Assembly: GCA_030765045.1 (NCBI GenBank)
Contig: CM060963.1
Span: 120,595,735-120,659,734, forward strand
Source of the DNA: Tenodera sinensis
Taxonomy: Eukaryota; Arthropoda; Insecta; Mantodea; Mantidae
Direction: 5' to 3'
DNA length: 64,000 bases
Under the pieces are notes generated by a model. The model worked only from the letters and a program-made list of their open reading frames with translations. It did not search any database and was not told the DNA's origin. Positions within the stretch are counted from its first letter, which is position 1. Each line of letters begins with the position of its first letter. Shown in pieces: positions 53,701 to 64,000 of this stretch. The position numbers and the translations under genes were made by a program.

Positions 53701-56700
53701 CTAAGCCCGCTGCAAAGAATCTTGAAGGTACTCTAGAGAGGAACAGTCTAGCAGCACGTGACGGACAGACAAAAGATTGTCACACAGCGGACATAGAGGG
53801 GCACGGTCCCCTTTAAATAGGTAACCATGGGAAAAATTGCAGTGTCCTATTCTTAATCGAGCCAAACTAACCTCCTCGCTGCGAGATGTGTGACAGGAAG
53901 TTATCCAGTTTATCGGAAGTTCTTTCACTTCTCTAAGCTTATTACCGCGGAGAGCTGACTACTCGTCGTGCCAGGATGACAGCACTGCTCTCCATACTTC
54001 AAGCCTAAGGTCTTCCAAAGTAACACGTGAGATGGTAATACTGGGTTCTGTAGTTGCCGTCTTTGCTGCTAAATCTGCCATTTCATTCCCCGGCAAACCT
54101 ACGTGACCAGGAATCCATGCACACACCACGTCAACACCAGAAGCATGTAAAACATGGAGGGCATCCTGGATACGTTGTACAATAGGGTGGGGGTTGTACA
54201 ACTGACAAAGGCTCTGCAGTGCACTAAGGGAATCGCTCAAAATCAGGCAGTCACCTAATTTACGACGGCGCATATACAAAACGGCTCGGTAAATTGCATA
54301 AAGCTCTGCAGTGAAAATGGAAGTGCTATTCGGTTCCATAAACATAAGCACATCCAACACCGTTGATGCTCTTTGACCCGTCGGTAAAAATACATCGACG
54401 GTCAGTGTAGCATGACAAAAATTCTAAAAAATACGTGCGGATACTTGAAATAGGCATCGTGGACTTCTGGTGTACGGTCATCCCAAGATCTTCATGGGGC
54501 GTGCCAGATAGCCAAGGGGGGTAAAGCTTTTCACCCTTGACGAACATCCTAGGCAATCCCACTCCAAGCTTCATTAGAAGATCTTCGAAACGAAACACCG
54601 CAGGCTTAGGACTAAGGGTGCTATTCCTATGCCGCTCTCTTAGCATGGTGGTGAAAAAAGAAGCAAACGTTGGGTGCTTAGGCATATATCTAAGCGCACA
54701 ACCATAATTTGCCAAGAGAATCTCACACCGATATTGCAGAGGAGGTGCTGCGGACCTGGCGTAAAGGCTCACCACTGGGCTTGTTGGTAAAGCTCCTATT
54801 GGTATACGGATGCCCCTATTGTGGACCGCCTCTAATCTTCTCAGCACAGATGGTAGTGCTGACGAATAAACAATACACCCATAGTTTAGTTTGTATCGGA
54901 TCAATGCGCGATAGATTCGCAACAAAATTGTCCGATCCGCTCCCCACGATTTGCCATTTAGTACTCGCATGATATTTAGGGAACGGTCACATCGTGCTCT
55001 TAGCTGTGCAATATACGACGACAAACTAAGCTTCCTGTCCAAGATCAAACCCAGGAAGCGCGTCTCGTCTGCGAAGGGAAGTAAATCTGGACCGAAACGG
55101 AGCGAAGGTGGTAATCGTCTCCTACGACGCCAGAAATTAACGCAGATTAACTTCTCAGTTGAGAAACGGAAGCCGTTTTTGGAGTTCCATTCTCTAAGGT
55201 TGTCCAAGCATTGCTGCAGGCGCCGCTGTAAGAACGCTGTGCGCTGAGAAACGCAATAGATAACGAAGTCGTCTACGAATAGGCATGATGAAACTCCAGG
55301 TGTAACACATTTCCAGATGTAGTTAATTGCTATAGCAAAGAGCGTGACACTTAGTACCAAACCCCGAGGTACTCCCTCTTCCTGAACAAAAGAATTAGAA
55401 AAAACCGAGCCGACCCTTACTTGGAAAAAGCGGTTCTTCATAAACTCCTGAATGAACAGCGGTAGGCGTCCATGTATGTTCCAGGTATACAGGGAACGTA
55501 GAATTCCTGCTCGCCAGCACGTATCATAAGCCTTCTCGAGGTCAAAAAATATGCCAACGGTTTGACAGTTCTTCATAAAGCCATCCATTATCTGTGTCGA
55601 TATTGACACAAGATGGTCTACAGTTGAACGCCGTCGTCGAAAACCACACTGGATGTTAGTCAGTAGGTTACGACTTTCTAACCACCATACCAATCGTCCA
55701 TTGATCTTGCGTTCCATCACCTTGCAAACGCAACTGGTGAGGGAAATAGGACGATAGCTGGAGGGAAGATGACGGTCCTTTCCAGCCTTCAAGATGGGAA
55801 TAACGGTGGCCTCCCGCCAATTTTCTGGCAGGATATTATCAACCCAAACACGATTATATACCTCGATCAGGAATGCCTTACCTTCAGGAGAGAGCTGTTG
55901 TAACATTTGTATATGAATACCGTCCGGTCCTGGTGCTGATAATCGCGAAGATTTAAGAGAATGTTCTAGCTCCGCCATGGTGAAAAGGCGATTGTAATCT
56001 TCTACGTTTCTAGACCGAAACGCGAAGCCTTGAGATTCCACCTAAGTTTTAATTGGAAGGAACTCAGGGGAGTAGTTTTCCGAGCTAGGCATTTGAGCGA
56101 AAGCACTGCCAAACATATTCGCCACTTCGAATTGATCAACAACAGCTCCTGAGGCTGTTCTCAGTCCCGCTATTGGTGTATGGGTCGATTGCCCAGCAAC
56201 ACGCCTTAACCTAGCCCACACAACCGAGGAAGGTGTGTGTCGGTTAAATGAAGGTACAAATTTGCTCCATGATGACTTTTTGCTATCCTTAATTACTTGT
56301 CTGGACCTGGTAGGCGCATTTTCTTGTATTGGATTAGGTTATCCAAAGTAGTGTGACGTTAGAAAACCCTAAGAACACGCCTTCGAACACGAATGGCACT
56401 GCGACATTCTTCCGTCCACCAGGGGACGGGAAATCGACGGGGGTGTGTAGTCGACCGCGGAATTGATTGTTCAGCAGCAGAGAGAATCGTCTCCGTGAGA
56501 TGCTGCGCCAAATCATTCACTGAGTCGTGCTCGGTGTAAAGGTTCCAGTTGGCATGGTCCAAACGCCATCTGGGCATACGTGTGGAACATGTATCGTGCG
56601 TTAAGAGACTAATAAGATATGGAAAGTGGTCACTAGAGTGTAAATCATAGATGACATTCCATTGTAAGGAGTTGCCAACTGAGGTGAACAAACTGCAAGA

Positions 56701-57204
56701 TCAAGGTGCGAGAAACTATTGTAAGAGTCAGAAATGAATGTAGGCTCTCCGGTGTTGAGGAGAGCTAGGTTGTAACTATCCAAGAAATCGGTAATGAGCG
56801 TACCTCTCGCACAAGCGCGATTTGAACCCCAAAGTGGGTGGTGCACATTGAAGTCTCCCACCAACAGAAACGGTGTTGGTAACTGGGAAACTAGATCTTC
56901 TAAATCGATGTGTGAGAAGTCATGGAACGGAGGCAAATATACAATACAAATGGTGATCTGGATGTTTTGCAGTATAATCCTTACCGTCTTCTGGTGTGAC
57001 ATCACACTCTACTGGGGTGTATCGCCTTAGATGGAAAGCGTCTTGAGGACACAGCTTAGTCTCTTGCAAACATGCGATCAGAGGTTCGTTTTCTTTGAGC
57101 AAAAGCTCAATTTCTGAACGTTGACTTCCTATACCATGTATGTTCCATTGTAGGATAGCCATATTGCATTGTATGGGATAGGTAATTCCAAGGTAACTCT
57201 TCAT
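53701..57204 (-). pseudogene. I-like LINE ORF2: endonuclease, RT, RNase H
   Basis: The minus-strand ATG at 57204 leads MKSYLGITYP then MAILQWNIHGIG and LIACLQETKL (endonuclease, catalytic Glu), LLVGDFNVHHPLWGS and SHLDLAV (catalytic Asp/His region). RT lies in a long open frame 56041-54326: SAPGPDGIH, SYRPISLTS, FFDLEKAYDT, CLFVDDFVIYC (catalytic Asp residues present). RNase H: IFTDGSK, FTAELYAIY, LILSDSLSAL, WIPGHVGLPGNEMADLA. C-terminal LCPLCDNLLSVRHVLLDC. Breaks: frameshifts at about 56950, 56650 and 54340, a single TAG just before 56041, and a break near 53945. Confidence 0.92.
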
Positions 57205-57222
57205 CACTTTGGAGTAGGCGGT

Positions 57223-57961
57223 TGTCGAACTGTTGTTGTTGTTGTTTTCTAGTGCCTTGCATCTGGCAATGAAGCCATTAGCATTCGTGCTTTCCAATAC
57301 TTTTGAACTGTAGTTTCTTCTGATCTTAATGCTTCACAGGTCTTCAAGTGGTCTTCATGTGAAGACATCTATATCTTGGTCTTTTAATATTTTCATTAGC
57401 TCTTGTTTTTTAGGCTGGGACATGCCTCCTGCATTCCATTGTAGAATTCTTAAAGTATTGGAATTGTTGTGATGAAATTTGCCTAAAGATGTCCCCACCC
57501 GGAGATCCGATTGGGGGACAGTTTTAACTCCGGAATGTTTATCTTTAGGACTCATATTCATGTATGTGGCTTTCATGTAACTGTTTTCTTAACGGGCACC
57601 AGTTTTACAATGTGGCAGTTACATCACCCGACTTAAACCCCCATTTTGCAAGGGGGACCACACCTATCGGTGGTCAACGGGTCCATCGGACCTAGCCGGG
57701 AGGACTAAATAGGTGGTATTTAGATCCACCGACCTTCCCCTCATGTGCCTCTGAGGGACGCTGTTGTGCTGTGATTGGCCAGCACATATGTAAATGACAT
57801 TTCCTCCATTTTAGATGAAACAGTTATACCGCTGTGATTCGGTCCCCAGAGCCTCATCTGTTAAAAGCAGGGTGCACCACGGGCAGGATGAGGATGGGAA
57901 TTGGGTAGGAGAGGCTATAGGAGGCGCATCACTACCCCTTACTACCCCTTACTGTCGAACT
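57223..57961 (-). mobile_element. 721-bp internally deleted LINE derivative with 9-bp duplication
   Basis: TGTCGAACT at 57223-57231 and 57953-57961 bracket the insert, which breaks the ORF1 C-terminus of the I-like LINE (KRAKLVRQ before, PPTPK and a stop after). On the minus strand it has a GC-rich 5' region starting AGTAAGGGGTAGTAAGGGGT, a short ORF (57576-57355) that ends in an endonuclease start, LRILQWNAGGMSQ, then a junction at 57357 to the 111-bp LINE 3' end and an (AAC)n tail. The middle of ORF2 is missing. The family is that of 28243-29134. Confidence 0.88.
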
Positions 57962-59405
57962 AATTTAGCCCTTTTCTTCTCTCTTGGGCTGGCATTCTTG
58001 TTGGGTGCTTTTTCGCACCTCTTTTCTACTGGGATTCTCCCAGTGTGGGCAGATTGGTCTAACTCCATGTCCTCTGCCGAGGACGTCCGTTTTTCCATAG
58101 CGAACTTGGATTCAAGTGTCTCAAACCGGTTCCTAATGGGGACCATCTTCGCCGGTCTGAGTCCACCCCTGAAGATTCTCCAGAAGAGGATCTTCGAGAT
58201 CTTCTTGGACTCTTATATCCCTTTGATGTACTGGGATCAGGCTTATCTTCCTTAAGGAAGTCGTTCTATGTGTAGCTCTTCTTAAACTTTATCAGTGAGG
58301 CATTATAGAGTACAGGTTGACTAGTCCTCTGTGTTGAGTTTGACATTTTCGTTGGTGATCTAACAGTTGAATATTTTTCATCAACAGATTTTGTACACGT
58401 TGATACAGATGTGTGCGCTGATGTTGAGGGCTTTGGAATAGAGCTACGGACTACAAGTGTCTTTTCAGATATTGTTGCCCCATTGAAATCGCTGGTCTGC
58501 GTTGTGATCTCTCTGCTCGGTACCGGTTTAGCTGCAACTGAGCTATAGGTCCCGGATCTTGGAACAGAGGGTTGGCGTCTATGCAAGAGCTTCCGGGCTT
58601 CTGAGAAGGGCACCTTCTCTTTTACTCGTGTCTCTTGGATCGCTCTTTCCTCTACAAAATGGGGGCAATCTAGGAAACTAGACGGATGTTCACTTCTGCA
58701 GTTCACGCATGACGGAGCTGTAGTACATGCACCATCGTGGAATTCATCTCCACATTGAGGGCATATAGCTAGTCCCTTACAAAGCTCGCTTGTATGTCCA
58801 AAGCATGTTTCCACTTGAAACATCTGAGTGGGTTCAGGATGAAAGGCAACTTCAATGGATTCATACCCTGCCTTAATTCTTTGCGGGAGATCTACCCGAT
58901 CAAAGGTCAGGAACAGGGTATTAGTTGGCTTTAACTCACCACCGTCTCTACATTGAACCCGGTAAATGTGAATGACGCCTTGTTTAGTCAGATTTTCTTG
59001 AATCTCCTCATTTGATAATCCTTCCAATGCACGGGTGTTTGTCACGCCACGCGAGGAGTTCAAGTTTCTGTGCATCTCAACACGTACAGGATAACTTGCT
59101 AGCATGTTCGCTTTCAGTATCTTAGCTGCCTGGGTAGCTGAACCTGCTTCAACCAGGAGCGTGCCATTGCGAGGTCTAGTGCATGACTTTACTGGAGCAG
59201 CAATGTTATCCAAACCCTTTTGTATGGTAAATTGGCTCACCGATAAAAATTTCTTATCTCCCTCAGTTCGAGCTATTACTAAGTAGTGAGGACCACTCGA
59301 CTCTGCTACTTCCTTTACACAGACTTTACTTTGTTTGGTTTTGTTATGAGTTTTCGTACTCATGGCACTTTCATTCTCCACCATTGCAAATGCCTCCGAT
59401 GGCAT
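57962..59405 (-). pseudogene. I-like LINE ORF1 (Gag-like, zinc knuckles)
   Basis: From ATG 59405 (MPSEAFAMVENESAM). A central RNA-binding-like region is followed by three Cys/His knuckles, CFGHTSELC, CPQCGDEFHDGAC and CVNCRSEHPSSFLDC, typical of I/Jockey ORF1 proteins that bind element RNA. The main frame stops at 58266; the C-terminal part (MELDQS..., SPREKKRAKLVRQ) continues in another frame to the insertion at 57961, so there is at least one frameshift near 58266. Confidence 0.88.
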
Positions 59406-60038
59406 GCTCACATCCTGGGCGCCGCCCTGGCTTAGGTGAGAGTCCTGGGCTGGACCTTGCTCACCCTAGGGTCTCACCTCACAATGTACAGACAGAGGGA
59501 CCCAATCGCCTTCAGGAGAGCATCAGCTCATGCAATGGCCCTTCCCCGGGACGGACCTTTATCAGGGGATATGCACATAGATCCTACATGATAACCAGGG
59601 GCTGGGACTTACGCAGTTACCCAGTCACCCCTTGTGTCTCCCTATCCTCCTCCAACCCACGTGTAGGTTATCCATCAAACTGTATACAGGGAGGTATCAG
59701 GTGGGAGGTCAAACACAAAAGTGGACCAAAGTTGATTGGGCATTTGGCATGTGCCCTCTCACCTCTTAGAGGAACCCAATCGAGAGTATGGCTCGGGGCC
59801 CCGAGTATGCCAAACCCGTACCTACCATAGTAGGACCCCCTGGGGGAGTTTGATTTCGGAGTCCTCTTCTCCTAGATGAGTCGTCGACCAAGACTACTGA
59901 GCCTCATCTACCCGTTTTGGAATGCTCTTTGCTTCCCCTCACCTCTTGCCTAGATATAGTCAGAAATGACACTTAGTAGGCCGTCTGGATCGTGTACTGA
60001 GCCCCTTTGCCACATCAAAGCGACATTCCTTCAGAGGA
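59406..60038 (-). other. 5' untranslated region of the I-like LINE
   Basis: Noticeably more GC-rich than the surroundings, no long minus-strand frame. It would contain an internal promoter by analogy with other I/Jockey elements; no specific motif is claimed. The plus-strand ORF at 59384-59830 is a shadow. Confidence 0.7.
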
Positions 60039-60052
60039 GATTTGCCTGAATG

Positions 60053-60699
60053 TGAAATAAAATAGATGTCCTGTAATTGCTACTAAAATGGAAACTGTAG
60101 ATGGGAGATAAGTATGAAATATAAAAACAGATTAAAAAGAGAATTGATTTATGAATAAACTGTTTACTTGGCTACCTTGAAGTACCTATGTAAACACTTG
60201 AGAATGTTATTCAATATGAACAGTATTAATCCAAATACATCTGCATCCAGATGATGATTAAAGGGGAATATCAAAGAAGCATGCAGCAGCTCATATGTAG
60301 GGGAGAAGCGGCATAACTCATTTCTGGAGTGTGATGTTTGGCATACACAACATATCAAATGGTTTCACATAGGTACCTACAAGTCTAAGTTCATTTATTA
60401 GATTTGAATTTATTGGCCTTTATTTTTTTATCTTATCTCAGAAATTTGGATTTTACTTTGCACTCCTGTAAAAGTTCAAAAAGTGTGTTAAGATACTTTG
60501 TCTTGTGTATCCCATGCACCTATCTTATATCACATCCCATTTTCAGCAAAGGTGTACTTGATGAAAAACAAACATTAGCTTGAGTTTATAAAGACAATAA
60601 AATGATATGGCACTAATGTTGGTGAGGTGATATAAAATTCATGATTCTCATATTGGGGATGCTTGTCAATGAGGTACCATTTATCAACTTGTTTAGATA
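60053..60699. other. No gene recognised
   Basis: AT-rich intron sequence of the BDH1-like gene. Confidence 0.5.
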
Positions 60700-61032
60700 T
60701 ACAAGGTGTTAGGGGTATGAGTGCGCAGACTTCAAAGGCAACTTCCTGACGTTAAACTGAAACATTAAGTTCCTGTACCATTTTCCTCTATAGTGCATGG
60801 TCTCATAAATAAAAATTAAAACTGGTCAAAAGTGTGATTGCAAATATGTCCCCACTCCGTTATCATTTACTTCTGCAATTAGAACAGCAAGGTAGAGCTA
60901 AAAAACATGTGTTGTTTATGTCTTTACCATATGTTGCTAAAATTATTCGTTTAGCCAAAAAATGATATGAAAGGACTGGGTTCCAGTGTGTCTATTGGAA
61001 TAAAGTCATGGGCATACGCTTGACAACCCCGG

Positions 61033-61238
61033 CATCTTGTTGAGTTTGCAGTTATTGACCATTAATAATTTTCTTTTTTTTCTTCTTCTTCTTCTTCTTC
61101 TTCTTCTTCACGTCTTAGGCCATCAGGACTGTTCCGGCTCCAAAGTCATGTTCTTTATAATAGATTTTCCTGTTTAGCAAAAGGTGGCTGTTTTTAACTA
61201 CACAATTACACGAATGAGGTATTTCCATACTTAACATT
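61033..61238. repeat. Direct repeat, copy 1 (partner 61588-61841)
   Basis: Begins CATCTTGTTGAGTTTGCAG, contains a (TTC)n run, then CACGTCTTAGGCCATCAGG and ends CATACTTAACATT. Nearly identical to 61588-61841 except for the length of the TTC run and a single A/G change. Confidence 0.9.
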
Positions 61239-61587
61239 AGCGTGTGAGAAGAGTGGAAGCTGAGGGAATGTTGACAGTATAACTACCCCCGCAACATCCA
61301 TGCACAACAGCAGGTTCTGTCAGTGCTTCAGGTACGTTAAATGCATTCAGAACTATGGCAGTCTTACAAATCAAGAGTATTTAGATATGCTTCTTGCTTA
61401 GGGCAAAACCGATTGCAACACACGTGAAGTACAACGCTTGATGATCTTCACACTCATGTGTTTGAAGCAGCCCTAGAGATTGGGCAGAACACAGAAGCTC
61501 TAACGAGGGTAGGGAAAAATTGGCTAAGAAGGTGCGATGCCTGCACAGATTCTCACGGAGCACATTTTGAGCATCTACTGTAAAAGA

Positions 61588-61841
61588 CATCTTGTTGAGT
61601 TTGCAGTTATTGACCATTAATAATCATAATCTTCTTCTTCTTCTTCTTCTTATTTTTCTTCTTCTTCTTCTTCTTCTTCTTCTTCTTCTTCTTCTTCTTC
61701 TTCTTCTTCTTCACGTCTTAGGCCATCAGGGCTGTTCCGGCTCCAAAGTCATGTTCTTTATAATAGATTTTCCTGTTTAGCAAAAGGTGGCTGTTTTTAA
61801 CTACACAATTACACGAATGAGGTATTTCCATACTTAACATT
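61588..61841. repeat. Direct repeat, copy 2
   Basis: Offset 555 bp from copy 1 with an expanded (TTC)n tract (about 61631-61712). The poly-Leu ORF across it is an artefact. Confidence 0.9.
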
Positions 61842-62356
61842 TGAAGTTGCTATCTTTGATCATCCGACTACACCTTACGCATAGTCTCTTACACAGCTTT
61901 TAGTTTAGTTCTCGTGAATATGATTGAATAGCTTAAAAGCAAACCACCCCATCCCTCGTTACTGGCATTAGCTGACAAGAAACACACAGGCATGTGGCAA
62001 ACTGGATTTCAAGCGCTAGCGTAGTTTAGACCTTCATCCATTGCAGGTCTGAATGCATGTCTAGCCGCAAACCAAAAGAAAACTTTCGGCCTGTGTTGCC
62101 AGACTGTGAAGGTAATGTCTTCAATAATGTTCGATTATCTCCTTTATCTTTCAAGATAGATGGAGTTGTTATTGGACTTTATTATTAGTCATATTTGGAT
62201 CTCCCAGCATGCGAAATCTGCACACTCATACCCCTAACACCCTGTATATCAATTTTTTATCCATTGCAATAGGTGGCACACTATTTTAACATTGCAGTCA
62301 TCATCGTTTTAATATGCATAAATTTGTTCATATGTAAAAGAGAGCAGAGATTGTAC

Positions 62357-62519
62357 CTTCTGGTGGCAGATTCTTGCTGACATGTTCTAGTGCTCCTTGT
62401 ACTTGCTCATCTGATGTTACATCTAGCTGCACCACATGCAGATTTTTATTTCCCACAGCACGCAACTTTTCTGCTCCATTCTCCTGAGCCTTAAGACAGC
62501 CAGCAAACACTATAGCACC
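62357..62519 (-). CDS. BDH1-like short-chain dehydrogenase, N-terminal-side exon
   Basis: 163-bp minus-strand exon: acceptor ATTTTCAG ending at 62520, donor GTACAA from 62356. Phase 0 to phase 1. It encodes GAIVFAGCLK, the second beta strand after the nucleotide-binding turn, then NLHVVQLDVTSDEQVQ with the conserved LDVT (adenine-binding Asp), ending NLPPEG. The final G joins GA of exon 51169-51321 to give Gly-Leu-Trp-Gly, the BDH1-type GLWG motif. The TGxxxGxG Rossmann motif must lie in an upstream exon beyond 64000. Confidence 0.9.
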
Positions 62520-62754
62520 CTGAAAATGTTTCACAATTTATTAGCAAAGTTTAAATCATATGTTGAATTCACAGCAAAATTCGGAACTGCTAGTTAAATA
62601 CTAATATATATATATATATAATCAGAAGAAGAATATTCTTCTTCTAATTACCCTTCCCTTATGTAGGACTTACACTCCCTAGGACTTACAAGCCAATGCC
62701 TAGGGTCAGACGCCTATCGGGGAGCACAGGAATCTATGGACCAGACAGAGTGAA

Positions 62755-63006
62755 GACCTGGAAGTGGGTGGTCAGCCAAGCACCAAGTATGAGTGAGGAA
62801 AAGAATGATATGAAATGCAACCAAAATAGATGATTGGAAAGGTGATAATGGAGCAATTGGTGGAATGAGTGGCGGGGGAAACCTGAGCACCCGGAGAAAA
62901 CCCGCCCTGACGTCACTTTGACCACACGAATACCACATGCGGGTTCCTGGGATTGAACCCGGGCCACCTAGGTGGTAGCGAGCTTGCTAACCGCTCGGCC
63001 ATGGCA
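62755..63006 (-). repeat. tRNA-derived SINE
   Basis: Minus strand: head GCCATGGCCGAGCGGTTAGC (A box, Leu/Ser-like) and CCCGGGTTCAATCCCAGG (B box), then a body with GGGTTTTCTCCGGGTGCTC, resembling a core segment shared by many animal SINEs. Same family as 7890-8087. A short (TA)n lies at 62606-62620 beyond it. Confidence 0.75.
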
Positions 63007-63099
63007 CTGCCATATACATATTCACTAGCAGAAAAAAAAATTGCAACACCATCAAGGATTGCTTAAATTTATGGTAAGTTAAATGAACCATAATACATT

Positions 63100-63290
63100 A
63101 TGAACCATGTTTATATTTAATGCTTCTAAAATGTTCTTTTTTTCTGGTTTCCAAATGTCGTTTTGTCTTACCAATGTAAATATTATCACAGTCTAGACAG
63201 TCAAATTGATAAATACCAGACTTCTTGCAATTTGAAGTGAAGTGTGAGTTTCTACATACTTTATGTTATTTGTGGGTCAATTTGCTTCAC
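63100..63290 (-). pseudogene. Penelope-like element GIY-YIG endonuclease fragment
   Basis: The minus strand translates to SHFTSNCKKSGIYQFDCLDC then DNIYIGKTKRHLETR: the GIY and YIG motifs with a downstream Arg in the expected place, plus the CxxC-like pair between them that Penelope elements have. Homology fades on both sides. The RT part is not seen. Confidence 0.75.
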
Positions 63291-63544
63291 TGTTAATAGC
63301 TTCATGTGTGTATATTTAAACATTAGTTTTGAAGCATTAGCATTTTTAGCTATGACGTAATTTTACAGTTCATGATGGTTTGGCTGTAATGTAATAAAAA
63401 TCTGTTTAATCAAAATCTTTATGGGCTAAAACCTGATGTCAAACAATTTTCAAAATTACAAGATAAAAAAGATGTACTCTTGTGGATATTCAGATTTTGG
63501 ATCTTTGTTTACAATGGAAAGTAATTCCATTTTTACTTTCTCTA

Positions 63545-64000
63545 CTGGTAAGTAGGGGAAGTATTGTATTCCACCCAAAAATTTGATGTCGAGATTTCAC
63601 CAGAAATATATGTTATGAGACACCCTGAATCCAAAAAAAGCATTTTTAGAAAAAGGTCCATGTGTGTGTCTGTGTGTCTGTGTGTCTGTGAGTCTGTGGA
63701 CAGCGTAACTCAAAAACAAAAAGTTGGTTAAAAATCAAAGTTGGTATCTAAGTTTAATGTCTTTCAAGGATGCGACACAAAGATTTTGAAGAAAATAGCC
63801 TCAACCTAAACTACCCTTTACATGAAACAGTTTTAGAAAATTTTTATTTTCTTGAAAATGGCTCTAATGATTTTGATTAAAATGTCATATGTTTGAGATA
63901 TTTTAATGACAAATGAAATATATATCTTGAATTTCCTGGCTATAGCCCCTATAGTCGTATTTACTCTGGATGATTTTTGCATAACAGGTAAACTGTTAGA
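63545..64000 (+). repeat. Unclassified interspersed repeat, copy 2
   Basis: Reverse-complement relative of 21240-21690, running off the window. It contains a (TGTGTC)n expansion at about 63661-63700 that copy 1 lacks. Confidence 0.65.

Larger units (their letters stand above)
53410..60052 (-). mobile_element. Full-length I-superfamily LINE with 14-bp target duplication
   Basis: GATTTGCCTGAATG occurs at 53410-53423 and 60039-60052. Between them, on the minus strand: 5' untranslated region, ORF1 with zinc knuckles, ORF2 with endonuclease, RT, RNase H and a C-terminal Cys/His motif, a 3' untranslated region (about 53437-53700) and a (CCAT)n-type tail at about 53424-53437. A 721-bp LINE derivative is inserted near the ORF1/ORF2 boundary. 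Excluding it and one 9-bp duplicate, the element is about 5.9 kb. Several frameshifts and stops inactivate ORF2. Confidence 0.92.
60702..62244. mobile_element. Non-autonomous DNA element with TA duplication
   Basis: The ends CAAGGTGTTAGGGGTATGAG and, reversed, CAGGGTGTTAGGGGTATGAG continue as inverted repeats for 28 bp with two mismatches, flanked by TA on both sides, in the manner of Tc1/mariner-type elements. 1543 bp. No recognisable transposase. It contains a long direct duplication (61033-61238 and 61588-61841). A minus-strand ORF at 61381-61617 matches nothing I know. Confidence 0.8.

Noticed and set aside
57815..58255. Plus-strand 146-codon ORF
   Set aside because: Antisense to the C-terminal part of the LINE ORF1 and spans the insertion boundary of the LINE derivative.

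Overview
This window is eukaryotic, AT-rich and dominated by transposable elements. The element mix (Gypsy LTR retrotransposons, I-like, LOA/R1-like and RTE-like LINEs, mariner, piggyBac, a Helitron helicase, Penelope remnants, tRNA-derived SINEs) and short phase-1 exons separated by very long introns suggest an insect with a large genome. The SINE type makes a polyneopteran such as a cockroach, cricket or relative my best guess; this is inference.

The only host gene I can support is on the minus strand. Three exons, 62357-62519, 51169-51321 and 20600-20767, splice in phase into one short-chain dehydrogenase/reductase of the BDH1 (D-beta-hydroxybutyrate dehydrogenase) type, with its NNAG and YxxxK motifs. 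First and last exons lie outside the window or were not found. Almost everything else is intron filled by mobile DNA.

Layout. 1-3295: 5' part of a minus-strand Gypsy element (A1). 3296-8569: degenerate DNA with SINEs, a foldback repeat and long GAA/GAT microsatellites. 8570-17756: near-complete minus-strand Gypsy element (B) with 552-bp LTRs, ATAC target duplication, a LINE fragment in pol and a 146-bp higher-order minisatellite near its 3' end. 17757-32347: mariner, Tigger-like, Helitron, LINE, Penelope and solo-LTR remnants plus exon 20600-20767. 32352-34849: complete piggyBac with intact transposase and TTAA sites. 35461-50763: a nest of four elements, in which a LOA/R1-like LINE is split by an RTE-like LINE, whose (GAT)n tail is split by Gypsy A2 (minus), which is split by Gypsy A3 (plus). 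51566-52894: mariner with perfect 33-bp inverted repeats. 53410-60052: full-length I-like LINE with a 14-bp target duplication, itself holding a 721-bp internally deleted retroposon of another LINE. 60702-62244: inverted-repeat element with TA duplication. 62357-64000: exon, SINE, Penelope GIY-YIG fragment and an interspersed repeat.

Most notable: (1) Gypsy A2 and A3 carry different LTR subfamilies but share one deletion that removes most of reverse transcriptase, RNase H and most of integrase, defining a gag-protease-only lineage; (2) both Gypsy families show a canonical -1 frameshift heptamer plus stem at gag/pol; (3) the inserted copy A3 has more LTR divergence than the copy it sits in; (4) a deleted LINE derivative has a hairpin at its deletion junction, and another copy is 5'-truncated exactly there; (5) hammerhead-like GAAACGTC motifs occur beside Penelope sequence and inside a foldback repeat.
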